Assembly: GCF_004153445.1 (NCBI RefSeq)
Contig: NZ_SDQC01000006.1
Coordinates: 62,001 to 126,000, forward strand
DNA from: Allopusillimonas soli
Lineage (GTDB): Bacteria > Pseudomonadota > Gammaproteobacteria > Burkholderiales > Burkholderiaceae_B
Direction of reading: 5' to 3'
DNA length: 64,000 nt
In this document: one piece after another, positions 16,734 through 25,547 of the stretch
How positions within the stretch are numbered: position 1 is the first letter of the stretch
Layout: each line of letters begins with the position of its first letter
The notes under the pieces: generated by a model
Database searches by the model: none
Told to the model about the DNA's origin: nothing
The model's input: only the letters and a program-made list of their open reading frames with translations
Program-made: the position numbers and the translations under genes

Positions 16734-18206
16734 ATGAACATGGCCGACTCCGCCGCCAGCAGTAGTACCTCGTCCGGACAGGCTGCACCCGAGATCCGCA
16801 GCAGCCATCTCCCTCCTGTCACCTACCGCGATTTACCCGAACCGCTACCGATGAAAAAGGTTATCGGGCCCAGCGTATTGCTGCTGGCCGGTTCGATCGG
16901 CTCGGGCGAGTTCGTCCTGTGGCCCTACATCTCGACGCAGACCGGTTTGGCGCTCGTTTGGCTTGCCACCATCGGCATTCTGACGCAGTACTTCCTCAAC
17001 ATGGAGATCACCCGCTACACGCTGGCCACGGGCGAAACAGCCGTGACCGGCTTCACCCGCCTCTGGAAGCCATGGGGCGCACTGTTCATCATCATGGCAG
17101 TAGTGCCATGGATGTGGCCGGGGTGGGCAACCGGCAGTTCCACGGCGCTAACATACGCGTTTGGCCTGTCGCCTGAAGCCGTGGTGCCCATTACCATCGC
17201 CTCCCTGGTCATCATCGGCATCATTCTGACGGTCTCGCCCGTCGTTTACAGGACAGTAGAGAAAATTCAATTCCTGCTGGTTGCACTCATCGTCCTGTTC
17301 ATGCTGTACATGATATTCGGCCTGCTGAAAGGCGAGTCCTGGTCGGCGCTGGTGGCCGGATTCACTACGGAAATACCCAAGATTCCGGAATCCATAGGCA
17401 AGCTCCCCACGGCCCTGCTGCTGGGCGCCATTGCCTTTGCCGGCGCGGGCGGTGTCATGAATCTGGCGCAATCAAACTGGGTACGCGACAAGGGGCTGGG
17501 CATGGGCGCCCATCTGCCCAAGATCGTGTCGCCCATCACGGGCCAGGAAACCACCCAGGCATCGATAGGCTTCTTCTTTCCTCAGGACGAAGCCAATATG
17601 AGGCGGTGGCGTGGATGGTGGCGCGTGGCGGACCGTGAGCAGTTCGTCACCTTCTTCGTGCTGGGCCTGATCGCCATCATGCTGTTCATGATGCTGGCCT
17701 ACACATATGTTGGCGTGGGCAGCACGGCACAGAACTTCGACTTCGTACGTCTGCTGGGTGAAAACCTGATCGCGCAGGCCGGCGGTTGGGTCGGGCCTGC
17801 CTTCTGGTTTACCGGCGTAGTGGTGCTGCTCTCCACAAACCTGACCGTGCTGGACATGATAGGCCGTATCGTGGCCGACATTGTCAAGGCCAACTGGCTG
17901 CGCGACAGCCAGGCCTGGACGGAAAGCCGCCTGTATTTCCTGGTAGTCTGGCTAATGGTGATCTTCGGCTCCGTGATCCTGCTCAGCGGGGTGAACCAGC
18001 CGCTGGTGTTGCTGGTGATCGCCTCCGCGCTGAACGGCCTGGTGATGTTCGTGTACTCCGTGCTGCTTATCCTGCTCAATCGCGGCATGCTCCCGCGCAA
18101 CATCGGATTGGGCGGCGTGCGCTACGCTGCCGTGCTTTGGGCCGTGTTGTTCTATGGCGGCTTCTCCATCTACCTGGTGGTCAATCAGTTCGGCAAGCTG
18201 TTCTGA
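16734..18206 (+). CDS. Divergent Nramp-family transporter
   Basis: This 490-residue protein has about 11-12 membrane helices and Nramp-like organisation (GPSVLLLAGSIGSGEFVLWP in helix 1; AGAGGVMNLAQSNWVRDKG around helix 6). The canonical metal-binding motifs are absent: DPGN of helix 1 is replaced by SGEF, and MPHN of helix 6 is not recognisable. Transport of Mn/Fe in the usual way is therefore doubtful, and another cation or substrate is possible. The ATG at 16734 is chosen because AAGGA lies 9 bases upstream; the longer frame adds a non-family leader. A strong terminator follows. Confidence 0.82.
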   Translation: MNMADSAASSSTSSGQAAPEIRSSHLPPVTYRDLPEPLPMKKVIGPSVLLLAGSIGSGEFVLWPYISTQTGLALVWLATIGILTQYFLNMEITRYTLATGETAVTGFTRLWKPWGALFIIMAVVPWMWPGWATGSSTALTYAFGLSPEAVVPITIASLVIIGIILTVSPVVYRTVEKIQFLLVALIVLFMLYMIFGLLKGESWSALVAGFTTEIPKIPESIGKLPTALLLGAIAFAGAGGVMNLAQSNWVRDKGLGMGAHLPKIVSPITGQETTQASIGFFFPQDEANMRRWRGWWRVADREQFVTFFVLGLIAIMLFMMLAYTYVGVGSTAQNFDFVRLLGENLIAQAGGWVGPAFWFTGVVVLLSTNLTVLDMIGRIVADIVKANWLRDSQAWTESRLYFLVVWLMVIFGSVILLSGVNQPLVLLVIASALNGLVMFVYSVLLILLNRGMLPRNIGLGGVRYAAVLWAVLFYGGFSIYLVVNQFGKLF

Positions 18207-18220
18207 TCCAGTGCAAACCT

Positions 18221-18258
18221 GACGCTTGCACCGGCGCGCTCGGTGCAAGCGTCTTTTT
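18221..18258 (+). terminator. Rho-independent terminator of the Nramp-like gene
   Basis: A perfect 12-base stem (18221-18232 paired with 18242-18253), GC-rich, with a 9-base loop, is followed by five T residues (18254-18258). It begins 15 bases after the transporter stop codon. This is the best terminator in the window. Confidence 0.92.
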
Positions 18259-18323
18259 GACCGGAGCTGATCCATGCCAGGCTCGGCCTTCAGTCAACTC
18301 GTATTCGCCTGATTGTCTACACG

Positions 18324-18485
18324 TCACGCCTCCCAGACCGATGGCCATCCGCCCACGAAGCACATATAACTGCGCGCCCACTCGCGCTTGGCGTCGTCCA
18401 CCACCAATCCTTGCCGCTCAAGCTTCTGCAGAAGCTGCTCTGGCGACGATGCCGGCTTATTGAATGGAATGCGGTTTATTGCCAT
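18324..18485 (-). pseudogene. Abi_2 (AbiD/AbiF-like) abortive-infection gene, N-terminal remnant
   Basis: A 53-codon frame starts with IPFNKPASSPEQLLQKLE followed by RQGLVVDD (about residues 6-31), the characteristic N-terminus of Abi_2/AbiF-like phage-defence proteins, which are normally around 300 residues. After DD the sequence stops matching and ends within 22 residues (...GGWPSVWEA). The family core is missing, so this is a truncated or fused relic. The tail after DD could be the end of a second gene joined by deletion. Confidence 0.55.
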
Positions 18486-18597
18486 AAGCGTGATATGGAC
18501 GCAAAAAACCCGCCTTTTGCACGTCTGCGTATATTAGCCTCAGCGCGAGCGACACTGCCCAGTTGGATGGCCCACGCCATCGGCAAGGAAGCTGCTC

Positions 18598-18757
18598 GTG
18601 GCTGAAGGTTTCTTCGATCTGAGCAAGAAGGATCAACGCGAAGCGTTGGAATATGGACGTGCCGAATGCTTTGCCATTCGAAGAGTTGCTGCAAGAATGT
18701 TTGGATTTAGAATCAACAGTTAACAGCTTCACCGGCACCACCATCAATGACGACTAA
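18598..18757 (+). pseudogene. AbiEii-like nucleotidyltransferase toxin, internally deleted and frameshifted remnant
   Basis: A GTG at 18598, with AAGGAAG upstream, opens VAEGFFDLSKKDQREALEYG, which resembles the start of AbiEii/AbiGii-type nucleotidyltransferase toxins. After about 23 codons the match ends, and the frame stops at 18723. The +1 frame then reads LPFEELLQECLDLESTVNS to a stop at 18757, which looks like a C-terminal tail. The most economical reading is a toxin gene reduced to its two ends by an internal deletion. The frame just upstream (ending at 18605, ...LPSWMAHAIGKEAARG) may be the tail of its antitoxin. Confidence 0.45.
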
Positions 18758-18803
18758 AGGGCCGGCCATTAGGGCATGAGCAACCCACGAACCAAAACGC
18801 TGA

Positions 18804-19742
18804 CTACTCGGTAAAGAACTCCGCCAACTGCCGTATCACCGTCTCTGGGGCTTCCTCCGGCACATAGTGTCCGCAAGCTTCTATCGTCCCACCTCTCACG
18901 TCGTCAGCTATGTACCTGATCGTATCGAGCAGTATGTTTCCCACGCCATCGCTTGCGCCCCAGGCCATGACTGGGATGGATAGGCGTCGGGTCGCCCGTC
19001 TTCGGTTTTGCTCCAATCCATCGCCGTTAAACAGTGCTCGGTAATATGCAAAACCTGCCCGGGCGGCCCCCGGCGCGCTGAAAACCCGTGTGTACTCATC
19101 CAGGTCGGCGGCCGTGATGGCCGACGAGATGCGCAGCTTGGCGCGAAAGAGCCAGTCCAGATAGGCTCGCTCCCTCCCCTCGACCAGCAGTTCGGGCAGG
19201 TCTGCCAAACGATTGAATCCGAAATGCCAGGTGCGGATGTTGCCCTCCTCGGATAGAACTCCGGCCGGTGGCGGCGGTGTTATGCCCGGCAATGCTGCGT
19301 CGTAGAGCGCCAAACGCCCGATGTCGCCCGGCCAGTCGGCAACCCAGGCATAGCTGATCCAAGCGCCGATGTCGTGTCCCGCTACATCCAGTGCTCCGTG
19401 GGACATGAGCCCAGTCTGCAGGGCGAATTGATGAAGGTCTTGCGCTACGGTGGCCAAATCGTAGCCAGCAATAGGCTTGTCCGAGTCCCCCAAGCCGCGC
19501 GGATCAATCGCAATAACCCGACGATCGCTAGCTGCCAACGCCGGCATAACATGACGCCATGTATACCAACTTTGTGGCCAGCCTGGGATGAGCAGCAACG
19601 GTCGGCCCTGGCCACCCTCGACATAGTGCAGTCTGATCGATCCGACTTGCGCTTCACGGTGTTGGAACTGTTGCCAGAAAGCGTGCGCGTCGAAATCACG
19701 TTGATTTTGGGCAGTGGTGCCTGTTGTATGGAAGGTATTCAT
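18804..19742 (-). CDS. Alpha/beta hydrolase, epoxide-hydrolase/haloacid-dehalogenase-like
   Basis: This 312-residue alpha/beta hydrolase has the oxyanion segment LIPGWPQSWYTW, an aspartate nucleophile elbow GHDIGA (the Asp type of epoxide hydrolases and fluoroacetate dehalogenases, not the serine esterase type) and a C-terminal catalytic histidine in ACGHYVPEEAPE. It is the last gene of a tetR-MFS-hydrolase run on the minus strand, so it may detoxify a compound that the MFS pump also handles. The substrate is unknown. Confidence 0.85.
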   Translation of the reverse strand: MNTFHTTGTTAQNQRDFDAHAFWQQFQHREAQVGSIRLHYVEGGQGRPLLLIPGWPQSWYTWRHVMPALAASDRRVIAIDPRGLGDSDKPIAGYDLATVAQDLHQFALQTGLMSHGALDVAGHDIGAWISYAWVADWPGDIGRLALYDAALPGITPPPPAGVLSEEGNIRTWHFGFNRLADLPELLVEGRERAYLDWLFRAKLRISSAITAADLDEYTRVFSAPGAARAGFAYYRALFNGDGLEQNRRRATRRLSIPVMAWGASDGVGNILLDTIRYIADDVRGGTIEACGHYVPEEAPETVIRQLAEFFTE

Positions 19743-19769
19743 GTTTGCTTCTCCAAAAAGGAATGAGGT

Positions 19770-20999
19770 TTAGTTGGTTTCGATGGGTACTTGTGCGCGG
19801 TGACGGCGCCATAATGCTGATAGCGTTCCAGCCGCCAGAAGCATGACCAGAACGGTGAATGCAATTCCAGCCGTCTGCACACCCACAGCTACGGCGGCAA
19901 CGCCGAGACCAAGAACCGGCACGGCCACCGCCAGATAGACCACAACGAACAGCAGTGAGGTAACTTCGGCCTTCACATCATCGGGGCTCGCGGCGGCCAC
20001 AGCGACGACGCTGCCAGCGAAGATTCCACCCTGTCCAAGGCCGGAGGCGACCGCACCGAGCGTGAGTAACACCAGCGAACCGGTGGCCATAGAGACGGCC
20101 AATACGCCTGCACCCAGAATCAGTACGAGGCACGACAACGGCAGCCTCACTGCGGCAGCAAAACGTCGCTGCAGAATCTGTCCGCACAAGGAGGCGACAA
20201 AGACAAGAAAGATCAGGCTTCCTATAACAGCCCGATTGGACACACCGGTGACCTTGGCCAGAATTTCCGGTTCAAGGGAAGTGAGCAATCCCAGCAAGGC
20301 AAAGGCAGCAAAGCAGGCGACGGCTGCAACCGCAAAGGCGGGGCGTACACTGCCTGGAAGCTTCAGCCGTTGACACTGCAGGCGCAGATGCGCCGGACGC
20401 TCGACTGTTTCGGGGCAGCGCAACACGACAACGCAGGCGGCGAGCAGCAAGACCAGATGCACGGCATACACGAGATGCAGCGGCCACGGCAAGTATTGAG
20501 AAACGACACCGGCCAATAGCGGGCCCAGTCCGAGCCCGCCCATGTTTGCGCAGGCAGCCAGCAAGGCGGCATGAGCCTTGCGCGCGGCCGGCGCCAGCTC
20601 AATGACGGCGACAGTCGCAGTCGCTGTAAACAAACCAGCGGATAAGCCGGAGAAGGCCCGAGCGCCCAACAGTATCCAGAGTCTTCCACCGTCCAGGAAT
20701 AATAAGGAGCTCACGATGGCCGCAGTTAGTCCCGCTGCAAGTATCGGGCGGCGTCCTACCTGGTCAGACCACGGACCGCATGCCAAAAGCCCGCCGAGAA
20801 CCGCAAATGCGTATGTTGCGAAGATGACTGTCACCGCCTGTTCGCTCAACGCGAATTGCTGCTTGTAAAGTGGGTATAGCGGCGTTGGCAACGTCGTGCC
20901 AGCCATGACGACGACGAACGCGCAGGCCATGGCGATGTACCCATATGAGGGGGCATTGGCCAGGTCAGCAGCGCGGGAGGTGTTTGACGATACGGACAC
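19770..20999 (-). CDS. MFS transporter (drug-efflux type)
   Basis: This 409-residue protein has 12 predicted membrane helices. The motif-A-like loop GPWSDQVGRRP between helices 2 and 3 is typical of drug:H+ antiporters, and helix 1 carries VVMAGTTLPTPLYPLY. It lies between the tetR gene and the hydrolase gene, the usual layout of a substrate-inducible efflux cassette. A likely TetR site precedes the start. The specific drug or metabolite is not evident. Confidence 0.88.
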   Translation of the reverse strand: MSVSSNTSRAADLANAPSYGYIAMACAFVVVMAGTTLPTPLYPLYKQQFALSEQAVTVIFATYAFAVLGGLLACGPWSDQVGRRPILAAGLTAAIVSSLLFLDGGRLWILLGARAFSGLSAGLFTATATVAVIELAPAARKAHAALLAACANMGGLGLGPLLAGVVSQYLPWPLHLVYAVHLVLLLAACVVVLRCPETVERPAHLRLQCQRLKLPGSVRPAFAVAAVACFAAFALLGLLTSLEPEILAKVTGVSNRAVIGSLIFLVFVASLCGQILQRRFAAAVRLPLSCLVLILGAGVLAVSMATGSLVLLTLGAVASGLGQGGIFAGSVVAVAAASPDDVKAEVTSLLFVVVYLAVAVPVLGLGVAAVAVGVQTAGIAFTVLVMLLAAGTLSALWRRHRAQVPIETN

Positions 21000-21014
21000 G
21001 AAAGTTCCTTGATA

Positions 21015-21039
21015 TTATTAGAGAATGATTGTTTCCTAA
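21015..21039. promoter_or_regulatory. Operator-like element upstream of the MFS gene
   Basis: The stretch from 21015, which includes AGAGAATGAT and a later CCTAA, resembles the palindromic element upstream of tetR (21666-21689, AGAGAACGAT ... CTATAA). A second, diverged copy in front of the MFS gene suggests that the TetR protein controls both transcription units. Confidence 0.4.
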
Positions 21040-21052
21040 ATAGGAAAAAAAA

Positions 21053-21658
21053 TTACTCCAGTGCGCGCATTGCTTGTTCAACGATCATGTTGATCTCGTC
21101 CGCACCTGCCCCTCGTTTGCCCAGCACACGCAATCCTTCCACCACACACAAGAGATAGCGTGCCGATACGCGCGCGTCAAGACGGCTGGGCAAGGACCCA
21201 TCAAGGATGCCTTGCTTGATGAACCGGGTCAGACGCTGCTCGTTGCCGGCAAGTGCCTGGAAGAGCCGATGTGCAAGCGCCTCGTCGAACGTATCGACCT
21301 CCGTCAAGCCGCTCAACACCATACAGCCTCGGCGTCCTTCCAGGCCGTGAGACACATCAGCGTAGCTGCGCAACATTGCGAGGATCTTATCCCTGCCTGT
21401 CCGCGCCTCGTTCAATCGATGCTCAAGTGCCATTTCGCGAATTGCAAGGTAGCGGTCAAGCGCGGCGACAAAGATCGCACGCTTATCCTTGAATGCCTTG
21501 TAGAGGCTGCCGGCTGTCAAACCCATTGCCGCGCGCAAATCGGCGATGGATGTACCGTTGTACCCGCGTTCGCGAAACAGCAGCACGGCCGCATCGAGAA
21601 CCTGTTCCATATCGAATTCGCGTGGGCGGCCGATCTGCCTATGATTTGAGAATGTCAT
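21053..21658 (-). CDS. TetR-family transcriptional regulator
   Basis: This 201-residue protein has an N-terminal TetR helix-turn-helix (GRPREFDMEQVLDAAVLLF ... GYNGTSIADLRAAMGLTAGSLYKAFKDK) and a variable ligand-binding C-terminal domain (AefR-like style). The ATG at 21658 is chosen because upstream in-frame residues overlap the palindromic operator. It is first in the tetR-MFS-hydrolase run and probably represses it. Confidence 0.9.
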   Translation of the reverse strand: MTFSNHRQIGRPREFDMEQVLDAAVLLFRERGYNGTSIADLRAAMGLTAGSLYKAFKDKRAIFVAALDRYLAIREMALEHRLNEARTGRDKILAMLRSYADVSHGLEGRRGCMVLSGLTEVDTFDEALAHRLFQALAGNEQRLTRFIKQGILDGSLPSRLDARVSARYLLCVVEGLRVLGKRGAGADEINMIVEQAMRALE

Positions 21659-21665
21659 GGACTGA

Positions 21666-21689
21666 TTATAGAGAACGATCATTCTATAA
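21666..21689. promoter_or_regulatory. Palindromic element upstream of tetR (probable autoregulatory operator)
   Basis: TTATAGA (21666-21672) and TCTATAA (21683-21689) form a perfect 7-base inverted repeat around a 10-base centre, starting 8 bases upstream of the tetR start codon. Size and position fit a TetR-family operator overlapping its own promoter. Confidence 0.6.
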
Positions 21690-21871
21690 GTCAATGCTAT
21701 CTGCCCAGATCAAGCGTTCGCCGCGACCGACCGGTACGATTAAGAATCCGACATGGGGTTGATGATGATCGCGCACAGCCTCAGAGAGTGGTCGCGAAAG
21801 GTTACCACCGCGTGATAGTTATACCCGCTAGCTGTAATGCAAAGGAAAGAGATGTGAGCGTGCTGCTCGAC

Positions 21872-21934
21872 TCAACGCAAATCAGGCCACGGCGCCTCGG
21901 CGCTCCATGCCCGAAGATAAGCCTGGGGAATCAA
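21872..21934 (-). pseudogene. AbiEii-type toxin, N-terminal stub
   Basis: Directly after the AbiEi-like gene, a frame overlapping its stop (TTGA in place of the usual ATGA) reads IPQAYLRAWSAEAPWPDLR and then stops. This is the typical opening of AbiEii-type nucleotidyltransferase toxins (IPxAxxxxWxxxAPW). The rest of the roughly 250-300 residue toxin is absent. The stub shows that an AbiEi-AbiEii operon once stood here and was cut just after the toxin start. Confidence 0.6.
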
Positions 21935-22641
21935 AAATCCACCTCCACGGATTCATTGATAATCAGCCGCCAGCGAGCTTCCCGCTCATGGTGTTGCGGC
22001 ATCCCTTCGATCAAAGGCTTGACGGACGGGCCCAGCGGCACGGCCGTTTTGGCCTTCTTGATGAAAGGTTGAAGGGCCTGCGCCTGTCGAAGATGACGCA
22101 TACGTTCCAGCAAGTAGCCCAGCCGACGCACGGACGAGTTTTCGTAATGAGCGGCGATTCTGGACAGTACCGCCGGTTGAGCTTGCGACCCCAAATCCTT
22201 GACGATCTGCGCCGCACCGTTGATACCGCCCGCCTTGTGGAAGTAGCGAATACAGTCGAGCAGCGTCAATTCGACGCCGGCAACGTTCGCAAAGCCCGCA
22301 TCGCTTTTCAGCCGGTCCAGCCAGTCTTCGCGGTTGACCTTGGCGAACGCTGCAGGATTTTGATAAATGAACGCCATCCGGTGCCGGCCGATCTCGAAGC
22401 CTCGCATCTGTTTGGGCACGATCACCTGGAACACCATCGACGCCTGGTGCGAGGCTCCATGAAAAGCAGCCGCGCGCAGCAGCGTGACGCGGTAATCGAC
22501 CTGGAGGTATTTCATCAGCGGATCAATCCAACGCACCGGATCAGGCGCACCGATGTTGCGGTCTTCGGGGCGAAGAATCAGATAGAAGCCGTGCCGGGGA
22601 TTCGCCAGACGGTGTTTGCGCGCCTGGCGCAAAAGCGCCAT
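21931..22641 (-). CDS. AbiEi-family antitoxin-like protein, lacking the N-terminal HTH domain
   Basis: This 236-residue protein matches the AbiEi antitoxin core: HGFYLILRPEDRNIGAPDP, then VDYRVTLLRAAAFHGASHQ, GVELTLLDCIRYFHKAGGI, and a C-terminus ending ESVEVDF. Full-length relatives have an extra winged-helix region of about 40-50 residues upstream. Here an in-frame stop lies four codons before the ATG at 22641, so the DNA-binding part is missing or was lost. Its toxin partner is reduced to a 20-codon stub. The gene is probably non-functional as a toxin-antitoxin component. Confidence 0.65.
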   Translation of the reverse strand: MALLRQARKHRLANPRHGFYLILRPEDRNIGAPDPVRWIDPLMKYLQVDYRVTLLRAAAFHGASHQASMVFQVIVPKQMRGFEIGRHRMAFIYQNPAAFAKVNREDWLDRLKSDAGFANVAGVELTLLDCIRYFHKAGGINGAAQIVKDLGSQAQPAVLSRIAAHYENSSVRRLGYLLERMRHLRQAQALQPFIKKAKTAVPLGPSVKPLIEGMPQHHEREARWRLIINESVEVDF

Positions 22642-22843
22642 GATTTGGGGAAGCTAAATCTATCCCGCCAGACATAGGTACGCCGGATAACGCCCATTTT
22701 GATGGCTTATTCATAGGGAAAGCATACTCATTACAATGTCAGTTACACGAGCATGCGCTCCTCACACGTGGATCCAGCAATATAAGCATTGCCTCAACAT
22801 TACCCCAACTCGTTCTTAAAAAAACGTAGCCTATTGATTGTTA

Positions 22844-25546
22844 ATGAATAAACCGGATATAAGCGCACACCCAGGCCACACCCCCATGATGCAGCAATAT
22901 CTCCGCCTCAAAGCCGAGGCCGGATCGCATCTGCTGTTCTATCGCATGGGCGACTTCTATGAAATGTTCTACGAAGATGCCGAACGTGGCGCGCGCCTTC
23001 TTAATCTGACACTGACCAAGCGCGGCACGTCCAATGGCGCGCCTATCCCCATGGCAGGCGTGCCGCACCATTCCATGGAAGGCTACCTGGCTCGTTTGGT
23101 GGCGATGGGCGAATCGGTGGCCATCTGCGAACAGATCGGCGATCCGGCAACCACGAAGGGGCCGGTGGAGCGCAAAATCGTTCGCATCGTCACCCCCGGC
23201 ACCCTGACCGACGATGCCCTGCTGCCGGCCAAGGCCGACCGCGTCATAGCCGCCGTCTGGGCCGTGCGGGTACGCCGCGAGGAGCGCGCGGGCCTGGCCT
23301 GGATGAATCTGGCCAACGGACAGTTCAACGTGTGCGAGTGCGGGCCTGCCATGCTGGACACCGAACTCAGCCGTCTGGACCCGGCGGAGCTAGTCTGCGC
23401 GGAAAGCGCCAGGCCAGCGGCGCGCGACGGCATGGCCATCAGCGCCATTCCTGACTGGCATTTCGAAACCGATGGCGCACGTGCCGTATTGCAGCAACAC
23501 TTCGGCATCGACTCGCTGACCAGCTTCGGCCTGGATGATGTACCCGTTGCCACCTGCGCGGCCGGCGCCCTGCTCCGCTATGTCAGCCGCACGCAGGCCC
23601 AGTCCCTGTCGCATGTGCAGTCGCTGCGCGTGGACCAGCCTGGCGAATACGTGGTGCTCGACCCCGCCACCCGCAGAAACCTGGAACTCACGGAAACCAT
23701 TGCGGGAGAAACAAGCCCGACTCTTTTCTCCACGCTCGACCATTGCCAGACGCCAATGGGTAGCCGTCTGCTGCGCCGCTGGCTTCACCATCCGTTGCGC
23801 GACAACGAACCCGCCATGGCTCGGCAGAATATGATCTCGGCACTCGTGTCGGCACCACCTGGCGCCAGCGCACTTGACGCGCAACCGCCGCTGGAAGCGT
23901 TACGCATCACGCTGGACCGCTATCCGGATATCGAACGCATTGCCACCCGGATTGCCTTGCGCTCGGTACGGCCGCGCGAGCTGGCGAGCCTGCGCGATGC
24001 GCTTGCCCTGCTGCCCGAACTGAGCAGGCAGTTGACCGCCGACTTCGGCAACGAGCCTCAGTTGACTCAATATGCCCAGACGCTGTCGCTGGATCCTGCG
24101 TTGGCCGACTTGCTGCACCGGTCCATTGATTCCGAACCGGCACTCCTGATAAGAGAAGGCGGCGTGATCGCCACAGGATACGACGAAGAACTGGACGAAC
24201 TGCGCCGCCTGGCCAGCGATAACGGGGAATTTCTGGTGCAGCTCGAAGCGCGCGAGCGTGAGAACACCGGCATACCGACGCTCAAGGTCGAGTACAACCG
24301 CGTGCATGGGTTCTATATCGAAGTCTCGCGAGCCCAGGCGGACAAGGTACCGCCCGAGTATCGCCGCCGCCAGACCCTAAAAAATGCGGAGCGCTTCATC
24401 ACGCCCGAACTCAAGGCCTGGGAAGACAAAGTGCTGTCTGCAAAGGACCGCAGCCTGACTCGCGAAAAATGGCTGTTCGAGCGGCTGCTGGATGAACTGG
24501 CCGAACAGGCGCGGGCGCTTTCCCGTTGTGCCACCGCGTTGGCGGAAATCGATGCCTTGGCCGCGCTGGCCTGCCATGCCTTGCAGAATGACTGGACGGC
24601 TCCCGATCTGGCGGAGCCCGGAACGCTTCGCGTCGAAGCGGGGCGTCACCCGGTTGTGGAACACACCATAGAGCAGTTCACACCCAACGACTGCGAGCTG
24701 GGACCCCAGCGGCGCATGTTGCTCATCACCGGCCCCAATATGGGGGGCAAATCCACTTATATGCGGCAAGTTGCGCTCATTGCGCTGCTGGCTCGCGTCG
24801 GCAGCTTCGTGCCGGCGCAAAGCGCGAGCATTGGACGTCTCGATCGCATCTTCACCCGCATCGGCGCAGCCGATGATTTGGCCGGCGGGCGATCCACCTT
24901 CATGATGGAAATGACCGAAGCATCGTCCATCCTTGCCGCCAGTACACCGCAAAGCCTGGTGCTCATGGATGAAATCGGCCGAGGCACATCCACGTACGAC
25001 GGTCTGGCGCTGGCCTGGGCCATAGCCTACCGTTTGCTCACGCACAATCAGGCGCTCACCCTGTTCGCCACGCATTATTTCGAGATCACTCGCCTGCCCA
25101 CCGAATCGCCGGCGGCGGCCAACGTCCATCTGGCCGCTGCTGAATCTTCATCGGGCATCGTGTTTCTGCATGAGGTGCGCCCGGGACCAGCCAGCCGCAG
25201 CTATGGCATCCAGGTGGCACAGCGCGCCGGCATTCCGCAGGCCGTCATCCGCCATGCGGCGCGCGAACTGGCACGCCTGGAAGCCAGCGGCGCACCCACG
25301 CCGCAACTGGACCTGTTCGCCGCAGCCGCTGCCAAAGGCGACGGCGACGCATCCGCGGGGAACCACGATGCGGCATCGGGCGTGCACAGCGCGCCTGATA
25401 GCTTGCAGGAGATCGCTGAAGCGCCGCCCAGCGGCGCAATCCGGCTGATGGAAGACCTGGCCGCCCTGGATCCGGACCAACTCACGCCTCGCGATGCGCT
25501 GGACGCGCTGTACCGTTTGCGCAATGATTACCTGGACCTCGGCTGA
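22844..25546 (+). CDS. mutS: DNA mismatch repair ATPase MutS
   Basis: This is a 900-residue MutS. The mismatch-reading Phe-x-Glu is visible as FYEMFYEDA near residue 45. The ABC-type ATPase domain carries Walker [14 protein letters not shown], Walker [17 protein letters not shown] and the ATHYFE switch. The C-terminal region has a variable linker and a terminal segment ([17 protein letters not shown]) that matches the MutS dimer/tetramer domain. It recognises mispairs and recruits MutL. The ATG at 22844 is preferred over the TTG two codons earlier. It is followed after one base by the cupin gene. Confidence 0.97.
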   Translation: MNKPDISAHPGHTPMMQQYLRLKAEAGSHLLFYRMGDFYEMFYEDAERGARLLNLTLTKRGTSNGAPIPMAGVPHHSMEGYLARLVAMGESVAICEQIGDPATTKGPVERKIVRIVTPGTLTDDALLPAKADRVIAAVWAVRVRREERAGLAWMNLANGQFNVCECGPAMLDTELSRLDPAELVCAESARPAARDGMAISAIPDWHFETDGARAVLQQHFGIDSLTSFGLDDVPVATCAAGALLRYVSRTQAQSLSHVQSLRVDQPGEYVVLDPATRRNLELTETIAGETSPTLFSTLDHCQTPMGSRLLRRWLHHPLRDNEPAMARQNMISALVSAPPGASALDAQPPLEALRITLDRYPDIERIATRIALRSVRPRELASLRDALALLPELSRQLTADFGNEPQLTQYAQTLSLDPALADLLHRSIDSEPALLIREGGVIATGYDEELDELRRLASDNGEFLVQLEARERENTGIPTLKVEYNRVHGFYIEVSRAQADKVPPEYRRRQTLKNAERFITPELKAWEDKVLSAKDRSLTREKWLFERLLDELAEQARALSRCATALAEIDALAALACHALQNDWTAPDLAEPGTLRVEAGRHPVVEHTIEQFTPNDCELGPQRRMLLITGPNMGGKSTYMRQVALIALLARVGSFVPAQSASIGRLDRIFTRIGAADDLAGGRSTFMMEMTEASSILAASTPQSLVLMDEIGRGTSTYDGLALAWAIAYRLLTHNQALTLFATHYFEITRLPTESPAAANVHLAAAESSSGIVFLHEVRPGPASRSYGIQVAQRAGIPQAVIRHAARELARLEASGAPTPQLDLFAAAAAKGDGDASAGNHDAASGVHSAPDSLQEIAEAPPSGAIRLMEDLAALDPDQLTPRDALDALYRLRNDYLDLG

Positions 25547-25547
25547 C

